DNA from: Oscillospiraceae bacterium
GTDB taxonomy: Bacteria > Bacillota > Clostridia > Oscillospirales > Oscillospiraceae
Assembly (NCBI GenBank): GCA_017452605.1
Contig: JAFTMB010000047.1
Coordinates: forward strand, 1 to 54,598
Direction of reading: 5' to 3'
DNA length: 54,598 nt
Part shown: piece after piece, positions 8,825-17,467 of the stretch
Layout: every line of letters begins with the position of its first letter
How positions within the stretch are numbered: position 1 is the first letter of the stretch
Program-made: the position numbers and the translations under genes
The notes under the pieces: generated by a model
What the model was told of the DNA's origin: nothing
Database searches by the model: none
The model's input: the letters and a program-made list of their open reading frames with translations, nothing else

Positions 8825-8856
8825 ACAGAGCCGTGGCTTCACGGCTCTGTTTTTTG
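8825..8856 (+). terminator. Rho-independent terminator after the PucR-like regulator
   Basis: A perfect 11-bp stem (8825-8835 with 8840-8850), loop GCTT, followed by T6. Confidence 0.93.
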
Positions 8857-8886
8857 CATTTTTATGTAAACGATTTGTTGCGTATA

Positions 8887-8916
8887 TTGACAAGGACAAT
8901 CGCAATGTGTTACAAT
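8887..8916 (+). promoter_or_regulatory. Sigma-A-type promoter of the ftsE operon
   Basis: Consensus TTGACA at 8887-8892 and TACAAT at 8911-8916 with an 18-bp spacer, 30 bases before the ftsE start. Confidence 0.8.
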
Positions 8917-8945
8917 TTGTATACACTATTTTGGAGTGGAATGCT

Positions 8946-9635
8946 ATGATTGAATTTACTGATGTAACCAAGGCATATTCTGTCGGCACCAAGGCTCTGC
9001 GCGGGGTTTCCATGCAGATTGAAGACGGCGAATTTGCTTTTTTGGTGGGCCCCTCCGGCAGCGGAAAGTCCACGATTATTAAGCTGATTACCGGTGAGCT
9101 GAAGCCCACCTCCGGCACGGTTCATGTTAACGGATACTCCTTAGAGCGTATCCGCAAACGGGAAATTCCGTATCTTCGCCGGACGGTCGGCGTTGTGTTC
9201 CAGGATTTTCGGCTCATTGAGAATATGACTGTGTATGACAATGTGGCGTTTGCCATGCGTGTGGTAGGCGCTCGGCACAAGGAAATCCGGGAGCGGGTGC
9301 CTTATGTGCTGAATCTGGTGGGCCTGGACACCAAGAGCCGCCGGCATCCCGGCGAGCTTTCCGGCGGTGAGCAGCAGCGTCTTGCCATCGCCCGGGCGCT
9401 GGTGAATAACCCCTCTACCATTATTGCTGACGAACCTACCGGCAACCTGGACCCTGCCCGGTCTTTGGAAATCATGAGCCTGCTGCAGGAAATCAACAAT
9501 TTGGGCACCACCATGCTGGTGGTTACCCACGCCAAGGATTTGGTGGAGCGTTTCCCCAAGCGGGTGATTGCCATCGACAACGGTTTGGTTATCCACGACG
9601 GAATGGACGGGTACTATCACTATGAGAATCAATAA
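8946..9635 (+). CDS. ftsE: Cell-division ABC transporter ATP-binding protein FtsE
   Basis: A 229-residue ATPase of the FtsEX complex, which couples ATP hydrolysis to activation of wall hydrolases at the division site. The Walker A GPSGSGKST is at residues 35-43. The signature LSGGEQQRLAIARAL and Walker B TIIADEPTGNLDP are intact, and VVFQDFRLIENMTVYDNV is the FtsE-type Q-loop. ATG 8946 follows TTTTGGAGTGG. The 3' end overlaps ftsX by 14 bases. First gene of a clear ftsE-ftsX-M23 peptidase-ctpA order. Confidence 0.97.
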   Translation: MIEFTDVTKAYSVGTKALRGVSMQIEDGEFAFLVGPSGSGKSTIIKLITGELKPTSGTVHVNGYSLERIRKREIPYLRRTVGVVFQDFRLIENMTVYDNVAFAMRVVGARHKEIRERVPYVLNLVGLDTKSRRHPGELSGGEQQRLAIARALVNNPSTIIADEPTGNLDPARSLEIMSLLQEINNLGTTMLVVTHAKDLVERFPKRVIAIDNGLVIHDGMDGYYHYENQ

Positions 9636-10509
9636 TATTGGATATTTGATGAAAGAGGGCATCCGGGGAATTTTCCTCCACGGATTCATGTCCTTTGCCG
9701 CCATTTGCGTGACGGTTGCCTGCCTGCTGATTGTGGGCACCTTCTCCTGCCTGGTTTATAACGTGAACCGCATGGTGGAGGATTTGAACAAAACCAGCGA
9801 GGTGCTGGTGTATATCGACACAGCGCTGACCGATGCGGAAGCCAAAAGCATCGGCACGCTTCTCAACGATGTGGACAATGTGTACAAGTCCACATTCAAA
9901 TCCCGGGAAGAGGCGCTGGAGGATTTTATCGCTGACCATGACGGCAACGATGCCTTTTCCGGCGTGGAAGCTGCTGACCTGCGCCACCGTTTCATCGTGG
10001 AGCTGGAAGACAACCGTCTGATGGAACAAACGGTGGACCAGATCCAGCAGATTTCCGGCGTGGCAAAGGTCAATGCCCCCTATGAGCTGGCAGAAGGCTT
10101 TTCCATGTTGCAGGATGTGCTGCAGATTGCGTCTGCCGCTGTGATTATTATCCTGCTGCTGGTCAGCCTGCTGATTATTTCCAACACCGTCAAGCTGGCT
10201 ATGCATGAGCGCAGAGATGAGATTGCCATTATGAAAATGGTGGGCGCTACCAATGGCTTTATCCGCCTGCCTTTTGTGGTGGAAGGCTTTACTTTGGGCA
10301 TGGTGGGCGCTGCCGCGGCCTTTGGTCTGCTGTGGCTGCTGTACAACACCATGATGGATCGGCTGGCAATTGTGGACACCTTGAAGCTGTTTACCTTCGA
10401 GCCCTTTGAAAATCTTATGCTGCCCATGGTAGTGACCTTCTTCGGCGCCGGATTGTTTGTTGGCGTGGTGGGCAGCTGGACCTCTATTCGCAAGTTTATG
10501 GATGTATAA
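9622..10509 (+). CDS. ftsX: Cell-division permease-like protein FtsX
   Basis: A 295-residue four-span membrane partner of FtsE. It has an N-terminal helix (GFMSFAAICVTVACLLIVGTF), a large extracytoplasmic loop (about 55-170) expected to contact the hydrolase, and three C-terminal helices with the FtsX motif HERRDEIAIMKMVGATNGFI between them. It starts inside ftsE; ATG 9622 gives MRINNIGYLMKEG, the usual FtsX N-terminus. It is followed 19 bases later by the coiled-coil LytM peptidase, its likely target. Confidence 0.97.
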   Translation: MRINNIGYLMKEGIRGIFLHGFMSFAAICVTVACLLIVGTFSCLVYNVNRMVEDLNKTSEVLVYIDTALTDAEAKSIGTLLNDVDNVYKSTFKSREEALEDFIADHDGNDAFSGVEAADLRHRFIVELEDNRLMEQTVDQIQQISGVAKVNAPYELAEGFSMLQDVLQIASAAVIIILLLVSLLIISNTVKLAMHERRDEIAIMKMVGATNGFIRLPFVVEGFTLGMVGAAAAFGLLWLLYNTMMDRLAIVDTLKLFTFEPFENLMLPMVVTFFGAGLFVGVVGSWTSIRKFMDV

Positions 10510-10528
10510 CGACCCCAAGGAGAAATGG

Positions 10529-11830
10529 ATGAAAAATAAGAAATTCTGGGTATCTTTGATCGCTCTGATTTTGGCAGGTATCATGGTTTTGGGCATTATC
10601 TTTATGATTATCCCCACGCCGGCCAGCGCAAAATCCTCCAGCGAGATCAAGGATCAGATCGCGGAAATGGAAAAGGAAAACGAGGATCTGCAAAATCAGA
10701 TCGACGATCTGAAAAATCAGCAGTCTTCCAACCTTTCCGAAATCAAGCAAATTGTCAAGCAGCGGAATCTGGTGGATCAGCAGGTGGGCTTGCTCCACGC
10801 GCAGATCAACAACATGAATCAGCAGATCGCCGCCTTTAATGTGCTGCTGGCTGACCAGCAGGAAGACCTTTCCGAGGCGGAGCAGCGCCTGAAAGAGCTC
10901 AATGAGAAGAACAAAGAGCGCATCCGCGCCATGGAAGAGGACGGCGCGCTGTCTTACTGGTCGGTGCTGTTCCAGGCCAACAGCTTTTCGGATTTGCTGG
11001 ACCGGCTGAACATGGTGGAAGAGATTGCCGCTTCCGACCAGCGCCGCCTGAAGGAAATGAGCGAGGCCGCCAAGGAAGTGGAAGAAGCCCAGCAGGCGAT
11101 GGTTGCGGAGCGGGAAGAGCTTCGCAAATCCAAAGAGGCTCTGGCTGCCACTCAGGCAGAGTTGGCGGTAAAAACCGCTGAAGCAGAGGAATTGCTCCGT
11201 CAGCTCATCGCAAAGGGCGATGAGTATAAGCAGCTGGAGCTGGAAATGGAAGAAGAGCTGGAAAAGCTGGAGCTGGAAATCGGCAAGATGGAAGTGGAGC
11301 TGGACGAGGCTCTTTACAGAGAGTACATGGCAACCGCCACCATTGCAGGCGGCTTTGATCCCGGCGACAATGCCGTTGCCGGTATCGGAGGTACCTTGGT
11401 AACAGACGCAGGCGGTATTCAGTGGATGGTTCCCTGCGACTACATAAAGGTTTCCAGTCCCTTTGGCTGGCGGATTCACCCGGTGTACAAGGATTGGCGT
11501 CACCACAACGGCGTTGACCTGGGCGCCTACTGCCTGATGAAAGATGACGGCACCACCGAGTCTCCCATTTACGCTACCAGAAGCGGCGTTGTTATTGCTT
11601 CCAAGTTTAACAGCTCTTCCGGCTGGTATGTTACCATCGACCATCTGGACGGCTTCCGCAGCTCCTATCTGCATATGTGCTGCAAGCCCTTTGTGGAAGA
11701 AGGCGACTTCGTTGTGGCCGGACAGTCTTTGGGATGTATCGGTAACACTGGCACATCTACCAATGACCATTTGCACTTTGGCATTTACTGGCAGGGAAAT
11801 CCTGTGAATCCCATGAACTATATTGGTTAA
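10529..11830 (+). CDS. EnvC/PcsB-like coiled-coil M23 (LytM) peptidase
   Basis: 433 residues. An N-terminal signal anchor (about 7-34) precedes a long coiled coil (about 36-265) rich in Glu, Lys, Gln and Leu, then an M23 domain (about 300-433). The zinc and catalytic residues of LytM are all there: H326 and D330 (HHNGVDLG), H382 (YLHM), and H414 and H416 (DHLHFG). It should therefore be an active endopeptidase, not a degenerate activator as in E. coli EnvC. The coiled coil would be moved by FtsEX. ATG 10529 has AAGGAG upstream; an earlier in-frame ATG (10502) lies inside ftsX. Third gene of the ftsEX operon. Confidence 0.9.
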   Translation: MKNKKFWVSLIALILAGIMVLGIIFMIIPTPASAKSSSEIKDQIAEMEKENEDLQNQIDDLKNQQSSNLSEIKQIVKQRNLVDQQVGLLHAQINNMNQQIAAFNVLLADQQEDLSEAEQRLKELNEKNKERIRAMEEDGALSYWSVLFQANSFSDLLDRLNMVEEIAASDQRRLKEMSEAAKEVEEAQQAMVAEREELRKSKEALAATQAELAVKTAEAEELLRQLIAKGDEYKQLELEMEEELEKLELEIGKMEVELDEALYREYMATATIAGGFDPGDNAVAGIGGTLVTDAGGIQWMVPCDYIKVSSPFGWRIHPVYKDWRHHNGVDLGAYCLMKDDGTTESPIYATRSGVVIASKFNSSSGWYVTIDHLDGFRSSYLHMCCKPFVEEGDFVVAGQSLGCIGNTGTSTNDHLHFGIYWQGNPVNPMNYIG

Positions 11831-11837
11831 AGATAAC

Positions 11838-11864
11838 TCCCACAGCTGTTTTTCAGCTGTGGGA
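11838..11864 (+). other. Intercistronic hairpin between the M23 peptidase gene and ctpA
   Basis: A perfect 11-bp stem (11838-11848 with 11854-11864, loop TTTTT) but no T-run after it. It may act as a partial terminator or an mRNA stabiliser. The ctpA ribosome-binding site follows 11 bases later. Confidence 0.6.
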
Positions 11865-11887
11865 AATCTCATAAGAGGTGGTTATTT

Positions 11888-13045
11888 GTGAAAAATAAGG
11901 TGCTTTTATTTTTAAGCTACGTGCTCACAGCGCTGCTGGCCTGCGTGATTACCACGTGGCTGATTTTGGGAAATCAGCTGGGAAGCTTCAGCAAGCTGGA
12001 GCAGCTGGAAATGCTGATTGACAAGAATTTCATCGGAGAAAAGGACAAAACGGAAATCCAGGATGCCGCCGCCGATGCAATGGTGGAGGCGCTGGGCGAC
12101 CGTTGGAGCTACTACATTCCGGCGGATGAATACGGCGCTTATCAGCAGCAGATGAAAAATGAATATGTGGGCATTGGCGTTACCGTTCAGGTAACCGAGG
12201 ATGGCGCAAGCCTGGAAATTGTGGAGGTAGCCCCAGACGGCCCTGCTGAGCTGGTTGGATTGGTACCCGGCGACTGCATCGTAGCGGTGGAAGGAGAGCT
12301 GGTTGCTGATTTGACCGCTGATCTGGCAAAGGAGAAAATCAAGGGAGAGGCCGGCACGGTTGTGGATATGACCGTGAAAAAGGGAATGGAAACCGTGGAA
12401 ATCAGCCTGAGCCGGACGGCGATCAAGACTCCGGTTGCCACCTATCAAATGCTGGAACACAACATCGGCCTTGTCACCATTGAAAATTTTGATTCCCGGT
12501 GCGCCGAGGAAACCATAGACGCCATTGAAAGCCTGCTTTCTCAGGGCGCGGATAAGCTGATTTTTGATGTACGGAACAATCCCGGCGGCTACAAGTCCGA
12601 GCTTGTAAAGGTGCTGGATTATTTACTGGCGGACGGCGTTCTGTTTCACAGCCTGTATGTAAACGGCGAGGAAGAAAAGGAATACGCCAAGGAAGACTGC
12701 CTTGACATTCCCATGGCGGTGCTGGTGAATAAAAACAGCTATTCCGCAGCGGAATTTTTTGCCGCGGCCCTCAGCGAGCATGAAGTTGCCTGCGTCGTGG
12801 GAGAAAAGACCGTGGGCAAGGGATATTTCCAGAATGTGTATCCCATGAGCGACGGCAGCGCGGTAGGTCTTTCTGTGGGAAAATACTTTACGCCCAATGG
12901 GATCAGCCTGGAGGGTGTGGGCATTACGCCGGAGTATCCGGTGGAGGTGGATGAAGAAACATTTGCCAAGATTCTGTACAATTCCCTGCAGCCGGAGGAT
13001 GACCCGCAAATCTTTGCGGCGGTGAAGGCGCTGCTTGGTCAGTAA
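11888..13045 (+). CDS. ctpA: Carboxy-terminal processing peptidase (S41, CtpA-like)
   Basis: 385 residues. An N-terminal membrane anchor (7-28) is followed by a PDZ domain (about 93-175, VGIGVTVQV and GLVPGDCIVAV) and an S41 protease domain. The catalytic serine is S286 (KNSYSAAEFF) and the lysine K311 (GEKTVGKGYF); the FDVRNNPGG motif at 226-234 is present. Translation starts at GTG 11888 after AAGAGGTGG. Its place after ftsEX and the LytM peptidase is typical in Firmicutes and suggests a role in processing or turnover of division hydrolases outside the membrane. Confidence 0.93.
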   Translation: MKNKVLLFLSYVLTALLACVITTWLILGNQLGSFSKLEQLEMLIDKNFIGEKDKTEIQDAAADAMVEALGDRWSYYIPADEYGAYQQQMKNEYVGIGVTVQVTEDGASLEIVEVAPDGPAELVGLVPGDCIVAVEGELVADLTADLAKEKIKGEAGTVVDMTVKKGMETVEISLSRTAIKTPVATYQMLEHNIGLVTIENFDSRCAEETIDAIESLLSQGADKLIFDVRNNPGGYKSELVKVLDYLLADGVLFHSLYVNGEEEKEYAKEDCLDIPMAVLVNKNSYSAAEFFAAALSEHEVACVVGEKTVGKGYFQNVYPMSDGSAVGLSVGKYFTPNGISLEGVGITPEYPVEVDEETFAKILYNSLQPEDDPQIFAAVKALLGQ

Positions 13046-13072
13046 AATCTATCAAAAACTTCCAAAAACACC

Positions 13073-13101
13073 TTGACTGACAGCAAATTTTCCACTATAA
13101 T
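13073..13101 (+). promoter_or_regulatory. Sigma-A-type promoter of greA-lysS
   Basis: TTGACT at 13073-13078 and perfect TATAAT at 13096-13101 with a 17-bp spacer, 41 bases before greA. Confidence 0.85.
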
Positions 13102-13142
13102 GTTTGGAGCTATCGAGTTTTTATCTAGAAAGGATTTTGAAT

Positions 13143-13619
13143 ATGGCTAGGGAATACAAAATTACAAGCCTCCGTCTGGCAGACCTGGAAAAGGAACTCA
13201 ACTATCTGAAGACCACCCGTGAGCGTGAAATCGCTGCGATGATTGCAGAAGCCCGCTCCTACGGTGACCTTTCCGAAAACTCTGAGTACGATGCTGCGAA
13301 GAATGAGCAGGCAAAGCTGTACGGCAGAATTGCAGAAATTGAGGACGTTCTGTCCCACGCTGTCATCATTGAAGACGAAAATGAAGAGACCGGCCGGGTA
13401 GGTTTGGGCTGCACTGTTGTGGTGGAAGACGCTGATGGCAACCGCACCCAGTACCGCATTACCGGTTCTCAGGAAGCAAACCCCATTGAACATAAGCTCT
13501 CCGATGATTCTCCCTTTGGCCGCGCCATTGTTGGCAAGTCCATCGGTGATACCTTCGTTGTAGTTGCTCCCTCCGGCTCTTATCAGATGACTGTCATCGA
13601 CGTTACGCGCGAGGGCTAA
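13143..13619 (+). CDS. greA: Transcription elongation factor GreA
   Basis: A 158-residue GreA, which rescues backtracked RNA polymerase by stimulating transcript cleavage. The N-terminal coiled coil carries the acidic tip in ARSYGDLSENSEYDAAK, with D and E at the loop. The C-terminal FKBP-like domain ends PSGSYQMTVIDV. ATG 13143 has AAAGGA upstream. It is followed 3 bases later by lysS, a common greA-lysS pair. Confidence 0.97.
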   Translation: MAREYKITSLRLADLEKELNYLKTTREREIAAMIAEARSYGDLSENSEYDAAKNEQAKLYGRIAEIEDVLSHAVIIEDENEETGRVGLGCTVVVEDADGNRTQYRITGSQEANPIEHKLSDDSPFGRAIVGKSIGDTFVVVAPSGSYQMTVIDVTREG

Positions 13620-13622
13620 GCT

Positions 13623-15116
13623 ATGGCAAAGTTTGTACCCCAGGGAGAGCTGCCGGTTTCCGAGCAGGCCCAGATTCGCCGGGATAAGCTGGCGGCGCTG
13701 CAGGCTGAGGGCAGAGATCCCTTTGTAATTACCAAGTTTGATTTTAATGCTGACTCTGCTTCCATCAAGGCAGACTACGATGCCTACGAGGGTAAGACAG
13801 TTAAGGTGGCTGGCCGTCTGATGAGCAAGCGCGGTCAGGGCAAGGTCATGTTCTGCGATTTGCAGGATGCCACCGGCCGCATCCAGCTGTTTGTCAAGAT
13901 TGACGAGCTGGGTGAGGAGGAGTACGCCCGTTTTAAGAAGAACGATATTGGCGATATTCTGGGCGTAGAGGGCGAGATTTTCAAGACCAAGACCGAAGAA
14001 ATCTCTGTCCGGGCCAAGGCTGTTACCCTGCTTTCCAAGTCTCTGCTCCCCCTGCCGGAGAAGTTCCACGGCCTTACCGATAAGGAAATGCGTTTCCGTC
14101 AGCGGTATGTGGACCTGATGGTGAATCCCGAAGTTAAGCGCAATTTTGTGATTCGCTCCCAGTTTATCAAGTTCATGCGTAATTATCTTGACAACATGAA
14201 CTATATTGAGGTAGAGACCCCGGTGCTGAACACCATCGCAGGCGGCGCTTCCGCCCGTCCCTTTGTTACCCACCACAACACCCTGGACATTGATATGTAC
14301 ATGCGAATTGCCACCGAGCTGCCTCTGAAGCGGCTGATTATCGGCGGCATGGACCGGGTGTATGAGATTGGCCGTATCTTCCGTAACGAGGGTATGGACC
14401 CCAAGCACAATCCGGAGTTTACCTCCGTTGAGCTGTACCAGGCTTATGCCGATTTCCACGATATGATGGACATTGCCGAGGGTATCATCTCCGGCGCTGC
14501 CAAGGAAATTCTGGGCACTTATGAAGTGGAGTGGATGGGCGAGAACATCGACCTGACCCCCGGCTGGCGGCGTATGACCATGGTTGAGGCGGTTAAGGAG
14601 TATGTTGGCATTGACTTTGGCGCCATTACCGATGATGCCGAGGCGGTTGCTGCCGCCAACGCCAAGGGTGTGGAGCTGGCAGATGCCGCAGAAAAGACCT
14701 GGGGCAACGCTCTGTATGCCTGCTTCGACCAGAAGGTGGAAGAGCATCTGATTCAGCCTACCTTTATTACCATGTATCCGGTGGAGGTTTCTCCTCTTAC
14801 CAAGCGCAGCCCCGAGGATTCCAGACTCACCGAGCGCTTTGAGCTGTTTATCTGCCACAGCGAGCTTGCCAACGCCTACTCCGAGCTCAATGACCCCATT
14901 GACCAGAGAGGCCGGTTTATGAAGCAGGTGGAACAGCGGGAGCGCGGCGACGATGAGACCGAAATGCTGGACGAGGATTTCCTGACCGCAATGGAATATG
15001 GTATGCCTCCCACGGGCGGTATGGGCATCGGCGTAGACCGGGCCGTGATGCTGCTGACTGGTAACGACACCATCCGGGAAGTCATCCTGTTCCCCACGAT
15101 GAAACCTGTCGATTAA
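13623..15116 (+). CDS. lysS: Lysyl-tRNA synthetase, class II, with element-replaced C-terminus
   Basis: A 497-residue class II LysRS. It has an OB-fold anticodon-binding domain (about 60-150), motif 1, motif 2 (FRNEGMDPKHNPEF) and motif 3 (GMGIGVDRAVMLLT), all intact. The last codons read FPTMKPVD. The 17 bases 15090-15106 are a repeat present again at 22372 and, diverged, at 24317, where the codons read PTMKPLD and are followed by a terminator. The present 3' end was therefore supplied by an inserted element. Enzyme function should be unchanged. Confidence 0.96.
   Translation: MAKFVPQGELPVSEQAQIRRDKLAALQAEGRDPFVITKFDFNADSASIKADYDAYEGKTVKVAGRLMSKRGQGKVMFCDLQDATGRIQLFVKIDELGEEEYARFKKNDIGDILGVEGEIFKTKTEEISVRAKAVTLLSKSLLPLPEKFHGLTDKEMRFRQRYVDLMVNPEVKRNFVIRSQFIKFMRNYLDNMNYIEVETPVLNTIAGGASARPFVTHHNTLDIDMYMRIATELPLKRLIIGGMDRVYEIGRIFRNEGMDPKHNPEFTSVELYQAYADFHDMMDIAEGIISGAAKEILGTYEVEWMGENIDLTPGWRRMTMVEAVKEYVGIDFGAITDDAEAVAAANAKGVELADAAEKTWGNALYACFDQKVEEHLIQPTFITMYPVEVSPLTKRSPEDSRLTERFELFICHSELANAYSELNDPIDQRGRFMKQVEQRERGDDETEMLDEDFLTAMEYGMPPTGGMGIGVDRAVMLLTGNDTIREVILFPTMKPVD
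15090..15106 (+). repeat. Attachment site 1 (lysS end, left junction of element 1)
   Basis: TTCCCCACGATGAAACC is identical to 22372-22388 and 14/17 identical to 24317-24333. It lies in frame at the end of lysS. It is read as attL of a 7.3-kb element that restored the LysRS tail with KPVD and a stop. Confidence 0.85.
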
Positions 15117-15170
15117 TGTCGAATTTTGTATCTTTTTATAACTTTTTAAGAGGTTAAAGTCGTTAAAAAG

Positions 15171-15188
15171 TACCACTTGGTAACCAAT
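15171..15188. other. Small palindromes inside the left end of element 1
   Basis: TACCA-NN-TGGTA (15171-15182) overlaps the palindrome TTGGTAACCAA (15178-15188). They lie 65-80 bases inside the element end and could be integrase or excisionase sites. Inferred only from position. Confidence 0.3.
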
Positions 15189-15212
15189 TTCAAAACAAAA
15201 AGATATAAAAAC

Positions 15213-15270
15213 TTATATAACCAAAAAGAGGTTCTACTGTTTTGAGTAGAGCCTCTTTTTGGTTATATAA
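15213..15270 (+). terminator. Long hairpin between lysS and xis
   Basis: A 24-bp stem with a single G-U pair (15213-15236 with 15247-15270, loop of 10) contains a T5 run in the descending arm. It can end lysS transcription in place of the displaced native terminator and insulate xis. The 10-bp arms at 15271-15280 and 15311-15320 form a further inverted repeat over the xis start. Confidence 0.75.
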
Positions 15271-15315
15271 TTCATGTGTCGAAAGACAGAATAATATAGA
15301 TTGGAGTCGAGACAC

Positions 15316-15513
15316 ATGAAAAAGGAAGTCCCTATTTGGGAGAAATCAAATCTGACCATCGAAGAGGCCGCTGCGTATTTCAACATTGGTGAGAACAAAT
15401 TGCGGAAACTGGCAGCTGATGAAAGTTGCACGTTTGTCTTATGGGTGGGCAGCAAGTGCCTAATCAAGAAGGCATGTTTTGAGGAATACCTAAGAAAACG
15501 GTATTCTATTTAG
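15316..15513 (+). CDS. xis: Excisionase (Tn916 Xis-like)
   Basis: 65 residues with the winged-helix MerR-like fold of Tn916-type excisionases: NLTIEEAAAYFNIGENKLRK, then a basic wing and a C-terminal FEEYLRKRYSI. Xis bends the element ends and favours excision by the integrase. ATG 15316 has GGAG 9 bases upstream. An inverted repeat (15271-15280 and 15311-15320) overlaps the start and could be an autoregulatory site. It precedes int by 13 bases, the standard xis-int order. Confidence 0.85.
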   Translation: MKKEVPIWEKSNLTIEEAAAYFNIGENKLRKLAADESCTFVLWVGSKCLIKKACFEEYLRKRYSI

Positions 15514-15526
15514 GGAGGTGATGTAT

Positions 15527-16750
15527 ATGGGTAAATCAGCGCGTTATGACAGTAACCGGGTAAAGCTCCGCACAGGTGAATACCAAAAACCTGACGGGCG
15601 ATATGAGTTTCGCTATACGGTGTTTGGAAAGAAGTATTCTGTTTATGCCAAGAGCCTGGACGAACTGCGAGATAAAGAAACTGAAATCTATTCGGTGAAA
15701 ACTGCAAACCAGACGAGGTTTGATAGCCGGACCACTACACTGAATGATGTGTTTGGATTGTGGAAGGAACTGAAGCGAGGCTTGCGTCCGAATACATTTC
15801 AAAACTATTGTTATATGTACCAACAATACGTGCAGGAAGGCCTGGGCCGGCAGTATATTGCTAGTATTAAGAAGTCTGATGTAAAGAGGTTCTTTAATCA
15901 CCTTGCTGATGAGCGCCGACTAAAGGAGGGGACCATTGAGGCAGTGCAGACCATTCTGCATCAGGTGTTCCAAATTGCTGTGGACGATGAATGGATCGAA
16001 AAGAATCCTTCTGACAATGCTGTTAAGGAGCTCAAACGATCACACCAAATGGACAGCAAGAAGCGCCAGGCATTGTCCAAGGCTGAACAGGATCTCCTAT
16101 TATCCTTCCTGTCACAAAACACACCGAATGCACGGTGGTATCCTATTACTGCCGTGCTGCTGGGTACCGGTATGCGTGTTGGTGAAGCAACTGGACTTAG
16201 GTGGTGCGATATTGACTTTGACGAAGGGATGATTGATGTGAACCACACTCTAGTATATTACAGCAACGGAAATCACCGGTGCAAATATGCCATTAACGAT
16301 ACTAAGACGCCTGCCAGTAAGCGGTTGATCCCTATGACAGAAACCGTCCGAGAAGTTTTCCTGATGGAAAAAGAAATGCAGGAGCAGGTAGGAGTTACTT
16401 GTGACGTTTCTATTGATGGATACACAGACTTCGTTTTTCTCAATCGCTTTGGTGGTTTGCATACTCAGGGAACACTGAACAAGGTGTACAAGCGCATTAT
16501 CCGGGATTGTAATGATGCCGAGTTTCTAAAGAGTGAGGATCCTCCGGTTCTGCTGCCCAACTTCAGTAGCCATAATCTGCGACATACCTTTGCCACAAGA
16601 CTGTGCGAATCCGGAATGAACATAAAATTGATCCAAGACATCCTGGGACATTCCGATATTTCTACAACGATGGATATATACACACATGTTACACAGGAAG
16701 CAAGGCTTCAAGCTCGGAAGTATATGGAGCAATATTGCAAAACATATTAA
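15527..16750 (+). CDS. int: Tyrosine recombinase/integrase (Tn916 family), copy 1
   Basis: 407 residues. An N-terminal arm-binding domain (about 1-60, YEFRYTVFGKKYSVYAKSLD) is followed by a core-binding SAM-like domain (about 70-165) and a catalytic domain. Catalytic residues are visible: R in TGMRVGEATGLRW, H-x-x-R in HNLRHTFATRL, H in LGHSDIST, and Y in MDIYTHV. The start is ATG 15527, 8 bases after GGGAGG. Base composition is more AT-rich than lysS. It belongs to the element inserted at lysS; a second family member lies at 20970-22202. Confidence 0.93.
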   Translation: MGKSARYDSNRVKLRTGEYQKPDGRYEFRYTVFGKKYSVYAKSLDELRDKETEIYSVKTANQTRFDSRTTTLNDVFGLWKELKRGLRPNTFQNYCYMYQQYVQEGLGRQYIASIKKSDVKRFFNHLADERRLKEGTIEAVQTILHQVFQIAVDDEWIEKNPSDNAVKELKRSHQMDSKKRQALSKAEQDLLLSFLSQNTPNARWYPITAVLLGTGMRVGEATGLRWCDIDFDEGMIDVNHTLVYYSNGNHRCKYAINDTKTPASKRLIPMTETVREVFLMEKEMQEQVGVTCDVSIDGYTDFVFLNRFGGLHTQGTLNKVYKRIIRDCNDAEFLKSEDPPVLLPNFSSHNLRHTFATRLCESGMNIKLIQDILGHSDISTTMDIYTHVTQEARLQARKYMEQYCKTY

Positions 16751-16766
16751 TAAACTGAATTGGCAA

Positions 16767-16799
16767 CGGGCTTGCTGATTGCATTAATCAGCAAGCCCG
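16767..16799. terminator. Hairpin between converging int (copy 1) and the 216-residue gene
   Basis: A perfect 14-bp stem (16767-16780 with 16786-16799, loop of 5) lies 16 bases after int and 17 bases from the opposing stop. It has no clear T-run, so termination is inferred from its position between convergent genes. Confidence 0.6.
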
Positions 16800-16816
16800 C
16801 GCTTGATTTAAGAATT

Positions 16817-17467
16817 TTATGAATCCGATGTACTAGCTAAGAAATTCACGATCTTGTCCAAAAATGGTTGCATACGCCAATAGCTGAGTTTTGCATGCTC
16901 AATTTCGAGTTCAATCTGCTTTTTGGCTTCGGTCTCTATGTGTGCCAGGTTTCTTAATGCATATATTTTCTTGATATCTTCAGCATACACGGCGTCGATA
17001 AATCCGATGCGTACGCAACAATCTACCTTATCGCTAAACGGTATGCTATTTTTTGGCGTTTTTTCATCTTTGTATACGCATGTGTAGATTTGTTCGTCAC
17101 CGTATTTAATGGTCGTTAAATTAGCCAATGCGCAAATAGGTTTATATGCTTTATGTGTTTGTAGCGTAACAACCTCTTTGTGATCTTTGAACTTATTCCA
17201 AAGCAAATGCGTAATTACTGCTTCATAAATGGATGCATACTGCATTACTTGGAATTTTATAAATGAGTGCAATTCATTATCTTGTACATAAAGTGCTTCC
17301 ATAAGTTTAGACATATACCGGGCGGCATAAAAAGCCCTACCCAGACGCTCTCGTAGTTCAATATCATCGATGAAGATAAACTGTTGAATATGCCAATTTA
17401 AATCACCGGGTAAATCTTTTGAACAATACAAGTGAATTTGATCTCGCAAAGTCTTTTCTAGTGACAT
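16817..17467 (-). CDS. Uncharacterised 216-residue cargo protein
   Basis: No family recognised with confidence. The sequence is mostly predicted helix, without signal or membrane segment. Near the C-terminus lies ALRNLAHIETEAKKQIELE (R172, H176). This recalls the R-N-x-x-x-H signature of HEPN nucleases, but has one residue too few between R and H, so a HEPN assignment is only a suggestion. It sits downstream of, and in the same direction as, the DUF4209-like gene (126-base gap), inside the lysS-inserted element. The two may act together. The start has GGAGG 6 bases upstream. Confidence 0.7.
   Translation of the reverse strand: MSLEKTLRDQIHLYCSKDLPGDLNWHIQQFIFIDDIELRERLGRAFYAARYMSKLMEALYVQDNELHSFIKFQVMQYASIYEAVITHLLWNKFKDHKEVVTLQTHKAYKPICALANLTTIKYGDEQIYTCVYKDEKTPKNSIPFSDKVDCCVRIGFIDAVYAEDIKKIYALRNLAHIETEAKKQIELEIEHAKLSYWRMQPFLDKIVNFLASTSDS

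Noticed and set aside
10496..11872. 458-codon minus-strand frame opposite the M23 peptidase
   Set aside because: Leu/Phe/Gln-rich complement of the coiled-coil repeats, not a gene.
13125..15176. 683-codon minus-strand open frame opposite greA-lysS
   Set aside because: Antisense to two well-identified genes and crosses both; no ribosome-binding site or motif.
16817..17467. Firm HEPN assignment for the 216-residue protein
   Set aside because: The RNLAH stretch has three residues between Arg and His, not the four to six of HEPN motifs; kept only as a suggestion.
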